DNA of 38,825 nucleotides. Origin: Acidocella sp. (lineage in GTDB: Bacteria > Pseudomonadota > Alphaproteobacteria > Acetobacterales > Acetobacteraceae). This document shows positions 25,420 to 33,624 of this stretch, piece by piece; the stretch's first letter is position 1, and the number at the start of each line of letters is the position of its first letter. Under the pieces are notes generated by a model. It was given only the letters and a program-made list of their open reading frames with translations. It was not told the origin of the DNA and searched no databases. The stretch is from the NCBI GenBank assembly GCA_027451225.1, contig DAIDJU010000053.1:1-38825 (forward strand), written 5' to 3'. The position numbers were made by a program, and so were the translations under genes.

Positions 25420-27029
25420 GCCCGTCGGAGCGTGGCAAGCACCGGGGCGGCGAGCACCAGCGCCTCGATATTCCAGATGACGAAGACGAGATTGCTCGGC
25501 CCCTCAACCACCATGTCGGCCAGGGCCAGCACGGCCAGGGCGGCGGCGGCGGCGATTTCCTCCCAGCCCACCTGCTGTGGCTTGTCCTTGCTCCAGAAGC
25601 GCAGCACGGCGGCGATGACGGGGATGATGAAGACCGGCGTCGGCGCGTCGCGGTAGCGGCCGTCGAACACCAGCAGCGCCTGGAAGATGGCGGCCGAGAC
25701 CAGGAAGACGAACCACAGGCTGTCATAGTTCACGCTCAGGCGGAACCGGCGCAGCCCCGCCAGCACGGCGGCTCCGGTGGTCACGGGCGGCAGCGTCCGC
25801 CCGGTCAGCATGGCCTCGGCCCGGCGGATGACCAGCAGCGCGAACAAGGCTTGCAGCGGCAGGTTCACCAGCGCGTCGAGCAGCATCCAGGTCTCGAAGG
25901 GCAGGCTGGCTTCCCGTGGGGTGAACAGCACGCCCAGATGCTGCCAGTACACATGCAAATAGGGCAGGGTGCCGACACAGGCCACGGCCAGCCCATTGCC
26001 CAGCGCGAAGGCAGGCAGGGCGAGGCGCAGGTTGCGAAACCCCACGGCGGCGAACAGCAGCACTCCGGCCAGGGCCGCGAACCCGGCATACCAGGGCCAT
26101 TGCGGGTTCTCCACCACTGGGCCGTTGAGGGGGAATTTCGGCTGGCGTCCGGCGGTCCAGATACCCCAATTCGCCCCGGCCACGCCCTCGGAGGTCTTCC
26201 AGTTCTGGTCGAAGGCTTCGATCAGATTGTAATCCACCCCATCGCGTGCCGCGAGCATGGCGAAGCGGCGGAGGAACACGGCCTCCTGCACGCGCCCGGT
26301 GGCGGCGGGGCCGCGCCAGCGCCCGGCCGAGGGCCAGCCCGTCTCGCCGATGGAAATCTGCTTGCCGGGGAACATCGCCTTGAACTGCTCGGTGGTGGTC
26401 TGGATTTCGGCCAGGGCGTCGTCCACGCTCAGCGGGGTGTCCTCCCAGTAGGGTAGGAAGTGGATCATCACCACATCCACATGCGGCGCGACCTGCGGGA
26501 ATTTCTTCCAGAAATCGGTGACATCGGCATAGGCCACGGGCTGTTTCACCCGGGCGCGCACATAGTCGATGTTCTTGATCAGATCGTCCACCGAGAGGTC
26601 GCGGCGCAGCAGCACCTCGTTGCCGACGATCACGCGGGTAACGGTGTCGGGGTGCGCGTTGGCCTCGGCGATCCCGGCGGCGATCTCCTTGGCGTTGTCG
26701 GCGGGGTTGCTGCCAAGCCAGATGCCGAGCCATACCTTCAGCCCCGCCTGCTTGGCCAGCGCGCCGATATCGTAATCCCCATGGCTGGAGGAATAAGTGC
26801 GGATGCCGTCGGATTCCGTGGCGATCAGCTTGAGGTCCTTGGCCACCTCGGCCCCGGTGGGGTAGTCGGTGGAGAAGGGGCTCTGCCAGGGCTGGTACGG
26901 CCCGTAGGAGAGGCTGTTGAACTTGCCGGGCGGCATGGTCACATCCCCTGCCTGCGGCTGGTTCGGATTCGCCCACATGGCGAAGGTCAGCAGACTCAGC
27001 AGTACACAGGCCAGGACGTTTTTGATCAT
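25407..27029 (-). CDS. GH17-like beta-1,3-glucanase/transglycosylase fused to a membrane domain
   Basis: The 540-residue protein starts with a hydrophobic signal or anchor (about 1-20). The glycosyl hydrolase family 17-like domain (about 30-330) has general acid E138 in IVGNEVL and nucleophile E229 in IGETGWPS, the two GH17 signatures. After this come about seven membrane helices (about 340-540). Such a protein could trim or rearrange a beta-1,3-glucan in the periplasm during synthesis or export, as proposed for NdvC-type proteins. No glucan synthase is adjacent. I use the ATG at 27029 because it begins the signal sequence; the frame is open further upstream but into the next gene. The start is divergent from the CoA-binding gene by 46 bp. 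Confidence 0.78.
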   Translation of the reverse strand: MIKNVLACVLLSLLTFAMWANPNQPQAGDVTMPPGKFNSLSYGPYQPWQSPFSTDYPTGAEVAKDLKLIATESDGIRTYSSSHGDYDIGALAKQAGLKVWLGIWLGSNPADNAKEIAAGIAEANAHPDTVTRVIVGNEVLLRRDLSVDDLIKNIDYVRARVKQPVAYADVTDFWKKFPQVAPHVDVVMIHFLPYWEDTPLSVDDALAEIQTTTEQFKAMFPGKQISIGETGWPSAGRWRGPAATGRVQEAVFLRRFAMLAARDGVDYNLIEAFDQNWKTSEGVAGANWGIWTAGRQPKFPLNGPVVENPQWPWYAGFAALAGVLLFAAVGFRNLRLALPAFALGNGLAVACVGTLPYLHVYWQHLGVLFTPREASLPFETWMLLDALVNLPLQALFALLVIRRAEAMLTGRTLPPVTTGAAVLAGLRRFRLSVNYDSLWFVFLVSAAIFQALLVFDGRYRDAPTPVFIIPVIAAVLRFWSKDKPQQVGWEEIAAAAALAVLALADMVVEGPSNLVFVIWNIEALVLAAPVLATLRRAQRS

Positions 27030-27075
27030 GGCCGCAGGCTTAGCCGGGCGGCGATTTTTGGGGAAGAGATACGAA

Positions 27076-27480
27076 ATGAACGACGACGCGATCCGCCATA
27101 TCTTAACGCAGACGAAGCGCATCGCCCTGGTCGGCGCCTCGGCCAAGCCCGAGCGCGCCTCCCACCATGTCATGGAATTCCTGCTGGAAAAGGGCTTCGA
27201 CGTGACGCCCGTGAACCCCGGCCTCGCCGGGCAGGAGATTCTGGGCCGCAAGGTGGTGGCGAGCTTGGCCGAAGCCGCCCCGCTGGAGATGGTGGATCTG
27301 TTCCGCCGGTCGGAGGAGGTGGAGGCCCCGGTAGAGGAGGCGATCCGCCTTGGCGCCAAGACGATTTGGATGCAGCTTGGCGTGATCAACGAAGGTGCAG
27401 CGGAAAAGGCCCGCGCCGCCGGGCTGGCGGTGGTGATGGACCGCTGCCCCGCGATCGAGATGCCGCGTCTGGGGCTTTAG
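27076..27480 (+). CDS. CoA-binding domain protein (YccU type)
   Basis: A 134-residue stand-alone Rossmann-fold CoA-binding domain (CoA_binding_2). The nucleotide-binding start is RIALVGASAKPERASHHV, with VTPVNPGLAGQEILGRKV after it and WMQLGVINEGAAEKARAAGL and VMDRCPAIE in the second half, all typical of the family. The role is undefined; related domains occur in acyl-CoA synthetases. The ATG at 27076 has only a weak purine-rich SD (GGGAAGAG) before it. It is convergent with rph. Confidence 0.85.
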   Translation: MNDDAIRHILTQTKRIALVGASAKPERASHHVMEFLLEKGFDVTPVNPGLAGQEILGRKVVASLAEAAPLEMVDLFRRSEEVEAPVEEAIRLGAKTIWMQLGVINEGAAEKARAAGLAVVMDRCPAIEMPRLGL

Positions 27481-27507
27481 GCCGACTGCCCTGGCGCCGG
27501 GTGGAAA

Positions 27508-27531
27508 GGGGCGGGCACTGCATCCCGCCCC
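27508..27531. terminator. hairpin between the CoA-binding gene and rph
   Basis: GGGGCGGG (27508-27515) and CCCGCCCC (27524-27531) form a perfect 8-bp stem with an 8-nt loop between two convergent genes. No clear U-tract is present on either strand, so it may be a weak or Rho-assisted terminator. Confidence 0.5.
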
Positions 27532-27537
27532 GGAACT

Positions 27538-28251
27538 TTAGCTCAGAGCTGCCTTCTGCGCCGCGAACAGCTCCGCCGTGCCTAGGCGTGCCAAGCTCAG
27601 CAGGGACTGGAAGGAGGCGTCGTCGAAAGTGGATTTTTCCGCCGTGGCCTGGATCTCCACGATGCCCCCGCCCTGGGTGAGCACGAAATTGGCATCGGCA
27701 TCGGCCGCCGAGTCCTCGGCATAATCGAGGTCCAGCACCGGGTTGCCCTGGAAGATGCCGCAGGAGACCGCCGCTACCTGCCCGGTGAAGGGAATGGCCT
27801 TGATGATGTTGTTGCTCCGCAGCTTGCGGAAGGCCAGGGCCAGCGCCACGTAGGAGCCGGTGATGGCCGCACAGCGCGTGCCGCCATTGGCGTTCAGCAC
27901 GTCGCAATCCAGGGTGACGGTGATCTCGCCCATCGCCTTGCGGTCCACCACGGCGCGCAGCGCCCGGCCGATCAGGCGCTGGATCTCTTGCGTGCGGCCG
28001 GATTGCTTGCCACGCGCGGCTTCGCGGTCGCCGCGGGTATGGGTGGCGCGGGGCAGCATGCCGTATTCGGCGGTGATCCAGCCCTCGCCCTGGCCGCGCA
28101 TGAAGCCCGGGACCTTGCCCTCCACGCTGGCGGTACACAGCACCTCGGTGCCGCCCATGCGGATCAGCGCCGAGCCCTCGGCGTGGTGGGAGAACCCGGT
28201 CTCGATGGAGACTTTACGGAGTTCGTTGAAATTTCTGCCTGAGGGCCGCAT
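27538..28251 (-). CDS. rph: ribonuclease PH
   Basis: Phosphorolytic 3'-5' exoribonuclease that trims tRNA 3' ends. The 237-residue product starts [20 protein letters not shown] and has the family core [32 protein letters not shown], then [20 protein letters not shown] and [18 protein letters not shown], all strongly conserved. I place the start at the ATG at 28251; a longer open frame upstream lies antisense to hrcA. It is divergent from hrcA with 49 bp between, the common alphaproteobacterial layout. Confidence 0.96.
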   Translation of the reverse strand: MRPSGRNFNELRKVSIETGFSHHAEGSALIRMGGTEVLCTASVEGKVPGFMRGQGEGWITAEYGMLPRATHTRGDREAARGKQSGRTQEIQRLIGRALRAVVDRKAMGEITVTLDCDVLNANGGTRCAAITGSYVALALAFRKLRSNNIIKAIPFTGQVAAVSCGIFQGNPVLDLDYAEDSAADADANFVLTQGGGIVEIQATAEKSTFDDASFQSLLSLARLGTAELFAAQKAALS

Positions 28252-28300
28252 GATGGTCTCTCCTAGTCGATTTGCGGTGCTATTATCCGAGACTGTGACA

Positions 28301-29368
28301 ATGGACCATAGAGGCAAATCCCCCCCGCCACGGCTGCCGCCGGGGCTCGATATCCGCTCCGCCGCCGTGCTGCGCGAGATCGTGGAGCAATATGTGGAGA
28401 CCGGCGAGCCGGTGGGCAGCCGCACGCTCTCACGCCTGCTGCCGCAAAAGCTCTCCCCGGCCACCATCCGCAACGTGATGGCCGACCTCACCGATGCCGG
28501 GTTGCTGTTCTCGCCGCATACCTCGGCGGGAAGGCTGCCCACCGAGCGCGGCCTGCGCCTGTTCGTGGACGGGTTGCTCCAATTCGGCGAACTGGCCGAG
28601 GAGGAGCGTGCCACCATCAACATGGCGCTGGCCGGTTCCGGGCGCTCGCTCCAGGATACGCTGGCCCAGGCCAGCTCCATGCTCTCCGGGCTTTCCGCCG
28701 CCGCCGGGCTGGTGCTGGCCCCCAAGGGCGAGGGCGCGGTCAAGCATATCGAGTTCGTGCCGCTCTCGCCGGGGCGGGCTCTGGTGGTGTTGGTCTCGGC
28801 CGATGGGCAGGTGGAGAACCGCATTATCGAGACCCCGCCCGGCCTGCCGCCCAGCGCCTTGCAACAGGCGAGCAACTACCTCAACGCCCGGCTCTCGGGG
28901 CTGACCATCGCGGAGCTGCGCACGCAGGTGGGCGACGAGATGACCGCCGACCGCACGGAGCTGGACGCGCTGACCGGCGCCGTCATTGCCGCCGGTCTGG
29001 CCGATTGGGGCAGCGAGGGCAGGGGCGGCTCGCTGATCCTGCGCGGGCAGGGACGGCTGCTGGAAGATGTGGACCAGTTGGAGAAGCTCGCCGCCATCCA
29101 GGCGCTGTTCGAGCGGCTGGAAGCCGAGGAAACCATGCTGCGCCTGCTGGAACTGGCGGAGAATTCGGATGGCGTGCGCATCTTCATCGGCGCTGAGTCC
29201 GGGCTGTTCGGGGCGGCGGGTGTCTCCATGGTGGTGGCCCCGGCGCGCAACGCGCAGGACCGAATCGTCGGCGCGATCGGGGTGATCGGCCCGACGCGGA
29301 TCAATTACGGCCGTATTATTCCGGTGGTGGATTACACCGCGCGGGTGATTGGCCGCCTCTTGGGATAG
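28301..29368 (+). CDS. hrcA: heat-inducible transcription repressor HrcA
   Basis: Represses chaperone operons by binding CIRCE elements; GroEL helps it fold. The 355-residue product has the N-terminal winged helix (about 15-95: [32 protein letters not shown] and [18 protein letters not shown]). The GAF-like and insertion domains follow, ending in [24 protein letters not shown], the family signature. The ATG at 28301 is divergent from rph. The usual neighbour grpE is not downstream; instead a dehydrogenase gene follows after 47 bp. I saw no CIRCE-like inverted repeat in the window. Confidence 0.95.
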   Translation: MDHRGKSPPPRLPPGLDIRSAAVLREIVEQYVETGEPVGSRTLSRLLPQKLSPATIRNVMADLTDAGLLFSPHTSAGRLPTERGLRLFVDGLLQFGELAEEERATINMALAGSGRSLQDTLAQASSMLSGLSAAAGLVLAPKGEGAVKHIEFVPLSPGRALVVLVSADGQVENRIIETPPGLPPSALQQASNYLNARLSGLTIAELRTQVGDEMTADRTELDALTGAVIAAGLADWGSEGRGGSLILRGQGRLLEDVDQLEKLAAIQALFERLEAEETMLRLLELAENSDGVRIFIGAESGLFGAAGVSMVVAPARNAQDRIVGAIGVIGPTRINYGRIIPVVDYTARVIGRLLG

Positions 29369-29415
29369 CGCCGCAGCGCCCCCATCTCTGCGACGAAGTT
29401 ATTCAGGGAGATTTC

Positions 29416-30297
29416 ATGAAGCTCGCATTCATCGGCCTCGGCCAAATGGGCCAGGGCATGGCGGCCAATCTCGTTAAGGCCGGGCATGAGGTGGCGGTAT
29501 ATAACCGTTCGGTGGACAAGGCCGCCGGGCTGGTCGCGCAGGGCGCGAAGCTGGCCGGCACGCCCGCCGAAGCGGCGAAAGGCGCCGAGGCCGTATTCAC
29601 CATGCTGGCCGACGACAAAGCGTTGGAGGCCGTGGTGTTTGGCGCTGATGGCCTGATCTCCACCCTGGCGCCGGGGACGGTGCATGTGTCCTCCAGCACC
29701 ATCAGCGTGGCCTTGGCGGAACGGCTGACCGAGGCGCATGCCAAGGCGGGGCAGGGCTTTGTCTCGGCCCCTGTGTTCGGCCGCCCTGACGCAGCGGCGG
29801 CGGCGAAGCTGTTCATCGTGGCGGCGGGCGCGCCGGAGGTGGTTGCCCGGTTGCAGCCGCTTTTCAATGTTCTGGGCCAGCGGAGCTTCGTCGTGGCGGA
29901 GACGCCGTCCAGCGCCAATCTGGTCAAGCTTTCGGGGAATTTCCTCATCGGCTCGGTCATCGAATCGCTCAGCGAGGCATTTGCCCTGGTCGCCAAGGGC
30001 GGCATCGACCCCGCAGCCTATCTCGACCTGCTGACCTCCACCCTGTTCACCGCCCCGGTATACAAGACCTATGGCGGGCTGATTGCGGGGGAGACGTTTA
30101 CCCCTGCCGGGTTCGCGGCTCCGCTGGGGCAGAAGGATGTGCGTCTGATCCTTGCCGCGGGCGAGGCGCTGAACGTGCCCCTGCCGCTGGCCAGCCTGCT
30201 GCGCGATCGTTTTCTGGCCCTGCTGGCCCAGCCGGGCGGAGCAGAGCTGGACTGGTCGGCGATCAGCATGCTCGCCAGGCGTGATTCCGGCCAATAG
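29416..30297 (+). CDS. NAD(P)-dependent beta-hydroxyacid dehydrogenase family protein
   Basis: A 293-residue member of the 3-hydroxyisobutyrate dehydrogenase / tartronate semialdehyde reductase family. The N-terminal Rossmann motif is GLGQMG (7-12). The probable catalytic lysine is K171 in NLVKLSGNF, with N175 nearby, and the C-terminal substrate-domain motif is GQKDVRLIL. The usual APVSGG loop is replaced by SAPVFGRPDAAAA, as in one subgroup of poorly characterised members. The substrate is unknown. The SD AGGGAG (29404-29409) supports the ATG at 29416. It may be read through from hrcA. Confidence 0.85.
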   Translation: MKLAFIGLGQMGQGMAANLVKAGHEVAVYNRSVDKAAGLVAQGAKLAGTPAEAAKGAEAVFTMLADDKALEAVVFGADGLISTLAPGTVHVSSSTISVALAERLTEAHAKAGQGFVSAPVFGRPDAAAAAKLFIVAAGAPEVVARLQPLFNVLGQRSFVVAETPSSANLVKLSGNFLIGSVIESLSEAFALVAKGGIDPAAYLDLLTSTLFTAPVYKTYGGLIAGETFTPAGFAAPLGQKDVRLILAAGEALNVPLPLASLLRDRFLALLAQPGGAELDWSAISMLARRDSGQ

Positions 30298-30347
30298 AGG
30301 TTGCAGCGGGGCGCAGGCTTCGATATAGCCACCCTCGCCCTGGCTTT

Positions 30348-30423
<76 letters not shown>

Positions 30424-30478
30424 GGAAAATCAAACGATTAGATGTTTTTGCCGGTGTGACTGGACCGAGAGGTTCACG

Positions 30479-30832
30479 CTATACGGCCTCCTGCGTTTCA
30501 GGAGCGGCTGTGCTTAAAGCTTCGTCCTGGATCAATTCCAGGCCGATCTGGTTGCCATCAACCCAGCGCCGCCGTGCGCGGTAATAGGTTCCGGCAAATT
30601 CCAAGGAGACGAACTCCGGCACCTCAGATGGATGCACATAAGTCTCAACGCGTATGCCCGTTTCGGACATGTCGAGAATCTCGCAGCTAAGTACGCGCGG
30701 TTCCTCGCCGCCATACGCCAAGAGCCCTAAGGAAGACAGTTTTTCTCGCCTTGCGCGGCGCTGCTCACGATTGAGATCTGAGGAATGGGTGTCGGCGTTT
30801 TCGGGTTCTGGTTTTGGGGTTGTAATATCCAC
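30479..30832 (-). CDS. PilZ-domain protein (putative c-di-GMP receptor)
   Basis: A 117-residue cytoplasmic protein. A charged N-terminal stretch holds the Arg-rich switch (RRARRE, about 25-30). The PilZ barrel follows with the second binding motif D54-M-S56-E-T-G59 (D/N-x-S-x-x-G) and the closing RRRWVDGNQIGLEL. Both parts of the c-di-GMP site are therefore present, although the Arg motif is spaced from the barrel by a longer loop than usual. The C-terminal 15 residues look disordered. It is transcribed away from the second PilZ gene (31156), with an AT-rich spacer between. Confidence 0.82.
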   Translation of the reverse strand: MDITTPKPEPENADTHSSDLNREQRRARREKLSSLGLLAYGGEEPRVLSCEILDMSETGIRVETYVHPSEVPEFVSLEFAGTYYRARRRWVDGNQIGLELIQDEALSTAAPETQEAV

Positions 30833-31155
30833 GATATATGCTGCCTAACACAAAATCATAACGGTATTTAATCACAAAGTTATCAGAATATCACTGTATA
30901 AAATCGGTTTTTGAAAACGTATCAAAAATCAATGTCCTGGTGTGGTTTTTGCGATTTTCTTAAAGATGTTTGGTTCAGGCGCATAAAGTTAAAATAGCCA
31001 ATTTTAATAATCTGCTTATCAAGATTTTTGAGGTGGTGTTTTTTCTGGCATGGAGGATGTCGGTTGCAAATTCACAATGAATTTGCATGGATTTTCCGCC
31101 GATTTTATGCTGTAGTTGCGATAGAAAAAAATTCAAATCGGAGGAGGCGCTTGGT
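30833..31155. other. AT-rich divergent spacer between two PilZ genes
   Basis: This 323-bp gap between divergent PilZ genes is far richer in A/T than the rest of the window, with runs such as TTTTTGAAAACG and AAAAAAATTC. I see no credible gene in it; a 70-codon minus-strand frame (30975-31187) has no recognisable protein and overlaps the second PilZ gene. It presumably holds both promoters. A perfect inverted repeat lies at 31065-31087. No clear -35/-10 pair could be chosen because too many AT-rich hexamers match. Confidence 0.6.
31065..31087. promoter_or_regulatory. 9-bp perfect inverted repeat upstream of the second PilZ gene
   Basis: TGCAAATTC (31065-31073) and GAATTTGCA (31079-31087) are separated by 5 nt, 68 bp before the ATG at 31156. 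No T-run follows, so an operator is more likely than a terminator. The binding factor is unknown. Confidence 0.45.
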
Positions 31156-31437
31156 ATGAGCGCAATGATTCCGCAATCCGCGTCCAACAGCCCGGAACGC
31201 CGTAACGAGCATCGGAACCGCGCGATAAAGTCAGGGAAGCTGCTTTATGGTAGCTTTAGCCCCACTGTAATCGACTGTATCATTCATGATTTGTCGGCAA
31301 CTGGCGCCTGTGTCGAAACCGAAGTGATGGTCGAGGTGCCGGAAACGCTGATTTTGCGTTTTGCGGACAATACGCAGCGCAAGGTGCGCCGGTGCTGGGC
31401 GCGCGGTAATCTTGTTGGTGTCGAGTTCATATCTTAA
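31156..31437 (+). CDS. PilZ-domain protein, short
   Basis: A 93-residue protein consisting almost only of a PilZ domain. It has RRNEHR (15-20) as the Arg motif, D45-L-S47-A-T-G50 as the second c-di-GMP motif, and RRCWARGNLVGVEF at the end. The start at 31156 is set by GGAGGAGG (31140-31147), 8 nt upstream; an in-frame ATG at 31087 has no SD. Like the divergent PilZ protein it should bind c-di-GMP; the output partner is not in the window. Confidence 0.82.
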   Translation: MSAMIPQSASNSPERRNEHRNRAIKSGKLLYGSFSPTVIDCIIHDLSATGACVETEVMVEVPETLILRFADNTQRKVRRCWARGNLVGVEFIS

Positions 31438-31758
31438 AGTTAATTGTCAGGGCCGCTCACGGCAGGTGAAATCCCCATTTTTGGGGGCGGATTTCCGCAA
31501 TATGCAATGCTGCATCGCAGCTACCGCATAGCAGCAGTGGGGGGTTGCTCGGGAGTAACAATCCTTTTCATCGTATTTTTGAAGGAAACCCAGCGTTTTT
31601 TCTGGGGGAGCAGCACGCCCGAAACGGGCGCCGGTAACAAATGTGTCAGGCGTGTTACAGTCCCAGCAGAGTCATGGCTGGGTCCCGCTGAGTGCGTTTT
31701 GTTTGATTTTGAATGGCTTATACTGCCCGGCGCAACCAATTTGGTAAGGATACCACTA
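31438..31758 (+). other. structured 321-bp upstream region of the OmpA-type gene
   Basis: No gene is supported here; the reading frame upstream of the porin stays open but shows no protein-like pattern. Several inverted repeats are visible: GAAATCC/GGATTTC enclosing CCCCA/TGGGG (about 31467-31497), CCCAG/CTGGG (about 31590-31607), GCCCG/CGGGC (about 31617-31629) and CCCAGC/GCTGGG (31662-31667, 31677-31682). The first may end the PilZ transcript. The others lie before the likely porin promoter at 31719. Confidence 0.5.
31719..31724 (+). promoter_or_regulatory. candidate -10 box of the OmpA-type gene
   Basis: TATACT (31719-31724), preceded by an AT-rich GTTTTGTTTGATTTTGAATGG stretch, is the best -10 match before the gene. 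It would start transcription near 31731, leaving a 5' UTR of about 28 nt with AAGGAT as SD. The -35 is weak (GTTTTG at 17-nt spacing). Confidence 0.4.
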
Positions 31759-32832
31759 ATGAAACTCCGTCTCGCGCTTGCCGCAGCTACGTGCTTGGCT
31801 CTGCCGCTGGCCGCCCAGGCTCAGCCGGTTAAGGGGCCGTATGTCAGCCTCGGCGCCGGTACCTCCCTGCAGGATGGCTTCAGCTACGACAACCACAACG
31901 GCAGCTACGGCAAGTTCAACACCACCCCCTCCTATTCGGGTCAGGTGTCTGTTGGTTACGGCCTGGGCAACGGCTTCCGGGCTGAAATCGGCGGCAATTT
32001 CTACCGCAACAACCTGAGCTCCGCCCACAACTACGGCGCCAATAACGGCATCTCCGCCGCTCATGGCGGCACCGAGACCTACGGCCCGATGGTGAACGTG
32101 CTGTACGACTTCAATGTCGGCCTGCCGATCTTCCCCTACCTGGGCGCCGGTGCGGGCTACCAGTGGGTTCACCTGTCCAACAGCCTGGCGGGCAATGGCA
32201 ACGGCTACCGCGTCGGCGGCGATGCCGGCAGCTTCGCCTACCAGCTGATCGCCGGCGTGTCCTACCCGCTCCCCTGGGTGCCGGGCCTGTCCGCCACCGC
32301 CGAGTACCGCTTCATGCAGCTGGTCTCCAGCCGCAACTACGCTGAGGTCGGCGGCAATAACGGCATCGTGAAGCTGGGTCAGCACGAGTACCACACCTTC
32401 CTGCTGGGCCTGCGCTACCAGCTCTTCAATGCCCCGTCCGCGGCTCCGGCTCCGGCCCCGGTTCCGGCTGCTGCTCCGGTTGCCGCCCCGGCCCCGGCTC
32501 CGGCCAAGACCTATCTGGTGTTCTTCGACTGGGATAAGTACAACCTGACCCCGCGCGCGACCCAGATCATCGCGCAGGCCGCCGCCGACTCCAAGACCCA
32601 GAACGTCACCACCCTGAACGTTGCCGGTTACACCGACACCTCGGGCACCGCGGTGTACAACCAGGGTCTGTCCGAGCGCCGCGCCAAGGCTGTGGCCGCG
32701 CAGCTGGTGCAGGACGGCGTCCCGGCCTCCGAGATCGAGATCCAGGCCTACGGCGCCACCCACCTGCTGGTCCCCACCGGCCCGGGCGTGCGCGAGCCGC
32801 AGAACCGCCGCGTCGAGATCGTTCTCAAGTAA
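31759..32832 (+). CDS. OmpA-family outer membrane protein
   Basis: A 357-residue precursor with a Sec signal peptide (about 1-21, ending AAQAQ). An N-terminal eight-stranded beta-barrel-type domain rich in Y/G/N follows (about 22-225), then a Pro/Ala linker (about 230-252) and a C-terminal peptidoglycan-binding OmpA domain (about 255-357). The latter has FFDWDKYNLTP, VAGYTDTSG and LSERRAKAVAAQL with the conserved D and R, and ends in NRRVEIVLK. It anchors the outer membrane to peptidoglycan and may act as a slow porin. Codon use is strongly biased to GC-ending optimal codons, suggesting high expression. It is followed by a strong terminator. Confidence 0.92.
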   Translation: MKLRLALAAATCLALPLAAQAQPVKGPYVSLGAGTSLQDGFSYDNHNGSYGKFNTTPSYSGQVSVGYGLGNGFRAEIGGNFYRNNLSSAHNYGANNGISAAHGGTETYGPMVNVLYDFNVGLPIFPYLGAGAGYQWVHLSNSLAGNGNGYRVGGDAGSFAYQLIAGVSYPLPWVPGLSATAEYRFMQLVSSRNYAEVGGNNGIVKLGQHEYHTFLLGLRYQLFNAPSAAPAPAPVPAAAPVAAPAPAPAKTYLVFFDWDKYNLTPRATQIIAQAAADSKTQNVTTLNVAGYTDTSGTAVYNQGLSERRAKAVAAQLVQDGVPASEIEIQAYGATHLLVPTGPGVREPQNRRVEIVLK

Positions 32833-32852
32833 CGGTCCTCAACGCCCAAAAG

Positions 32853-32880
32853 AAAACCCCGGCACATCGCCGGGGTTTTT
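32853..32880 (+). terminator. intrinsic terminator of the OmpA-type gene
   Basis: CCCCGGC (32857-32863) and GCCGGGG (32869-32875) form a GC-rich stem with a 5-nt loop, flanked by AAAA before and seven or more T after. This is a textbook Rho-independent terminator 20 bp after the stop. The T-run ends close to the end of the convergent thiX gene. Confidence 0.93.
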
Positions 32881-32889
32881 TTGTGCCTC

Positions 32890-33624
32890 TTAACCGCCCG
32901 GCGCCCAGCGCAACAGGCGGCGCAGCGTTTTGTCCACGGTTACATAGAGCCCGATGGCGATCGCCATCAGCACCGCCAGCGCCGCGAACATCAGGTCGGG
33001 CTGGATGCGCGCATTGGCGTTCAGCATAACATAGCCAAGCCCCGAGGACGCGCCGACCCACTCGCCCAGAATTGCGCCGATGGGCGCCACCGCCGCCGCC
33101 ACCCGCAGGCCGGAGCCCAGGGCAGGCAGGGCGGCGGGCAGGCGCAGGCGCAGCAGCACGTAAAGCGGCTTGGCGTCCATGGTGCGGGCGAGGTCCAGCC
33201 AGCCCGGCTCGGTGCGGCGCAGCCCGTCGAGGAAATTCGCCGTGACGGGGAAGAAGATGACCAGCATGGCCATGGCCACCTTGGAGGTCAGCCCGAAGCC
33301 CAGCCACAGCACCATCAGCGGCGCCAGGGCGAAGACGGGAATCGCCTGGCTCAGCACCAGCACCGGCAGCAGCCAGCGCTGCAACACCGGTGAAGCCGCC
33401 ACGCCCAAAGCCGCCAGCGCGCCGAGAATCGTCCCCCCCGTCAGCCCCAGCCCGATTTCCGCCAGCGTCACCCCGGCATTATCGGCCAGATACGCCCGCT
33501 GGTTCCACAAAGCCGCCCCCACGGCTTGCGGGCTGGGCAGCATGTAAGGCGGCGCGCCGCCATAAGCCGCGATGCCCCACCACAGCGAGATAAACACCGC
33601 GAGCGTGACGAGTGGGCGGATCAT
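32890..33624 (-). CDS. thiX: ABC transporter permease, thiamine-precursor (ThiX) type
   Basis: Inner-membrane permease of the BPD_transp_1/SsuC type, 244 residues with about six helices and the EAA loop DLARTMDAKPLYVLLRLRLP. The family alone would also fit sulfonate or nitrate uptake. The TPP riboswitch at the head of the operon and the THI5-like binding protein point to pyrimidine (HMP or formylaminopyrimidine) uptake. The ATG overlaps the thiZ stop (ATGA). It is the last gene of the operon. Confidence 0.82.
   Translation of the reverse strand: MIRPLVTLAVFISLWWGIAAYGGAPPYMLPSPQAVGAALWNQRAYLADNAGVTLAEIGLGLTGGTILGALAALGVAASPVLQRWLLPVLVLSQAIPVFALAPLMVLWLGFGLTSKVAMAMLVIFFPVTANFLDGLRRTEPGWLDLARTMDAKPLYVLLRLRLPAALPALGSGLRVAAAVAPIGAILGEWVGASSGLGYVMLNANARIQPDLMFAALAVLMAIAIGLYVTVDKTLRRLLRWAPGG

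Noticed and set aside
27030-27389. Longer start for the GH17-membrane protein
   Set aside because: It would run antisense through the CoA-binding gene and put about 120 residues before the signal sequence.
27860-28300. Longer start for HrcA, with a mirror-image longer start for RNase PH
   Set aside because: Both extensions are antisense to the neighbouring gene; the family N-termini begin at 28301 and 28251.
30975-31187. 70-codon minus-strand frame in the PilZ spacer
   Set aside because: It overlaps the second PilZ start, has no SD I trust, and its translation resembles AT-rich noise.
31444-31758. N-terminal extension of the OmpA-type protein in the same open frame
   Set aside because: A clear signal peptide begins at 31759 with an SD before it, and the upstream translation is not protein-like.
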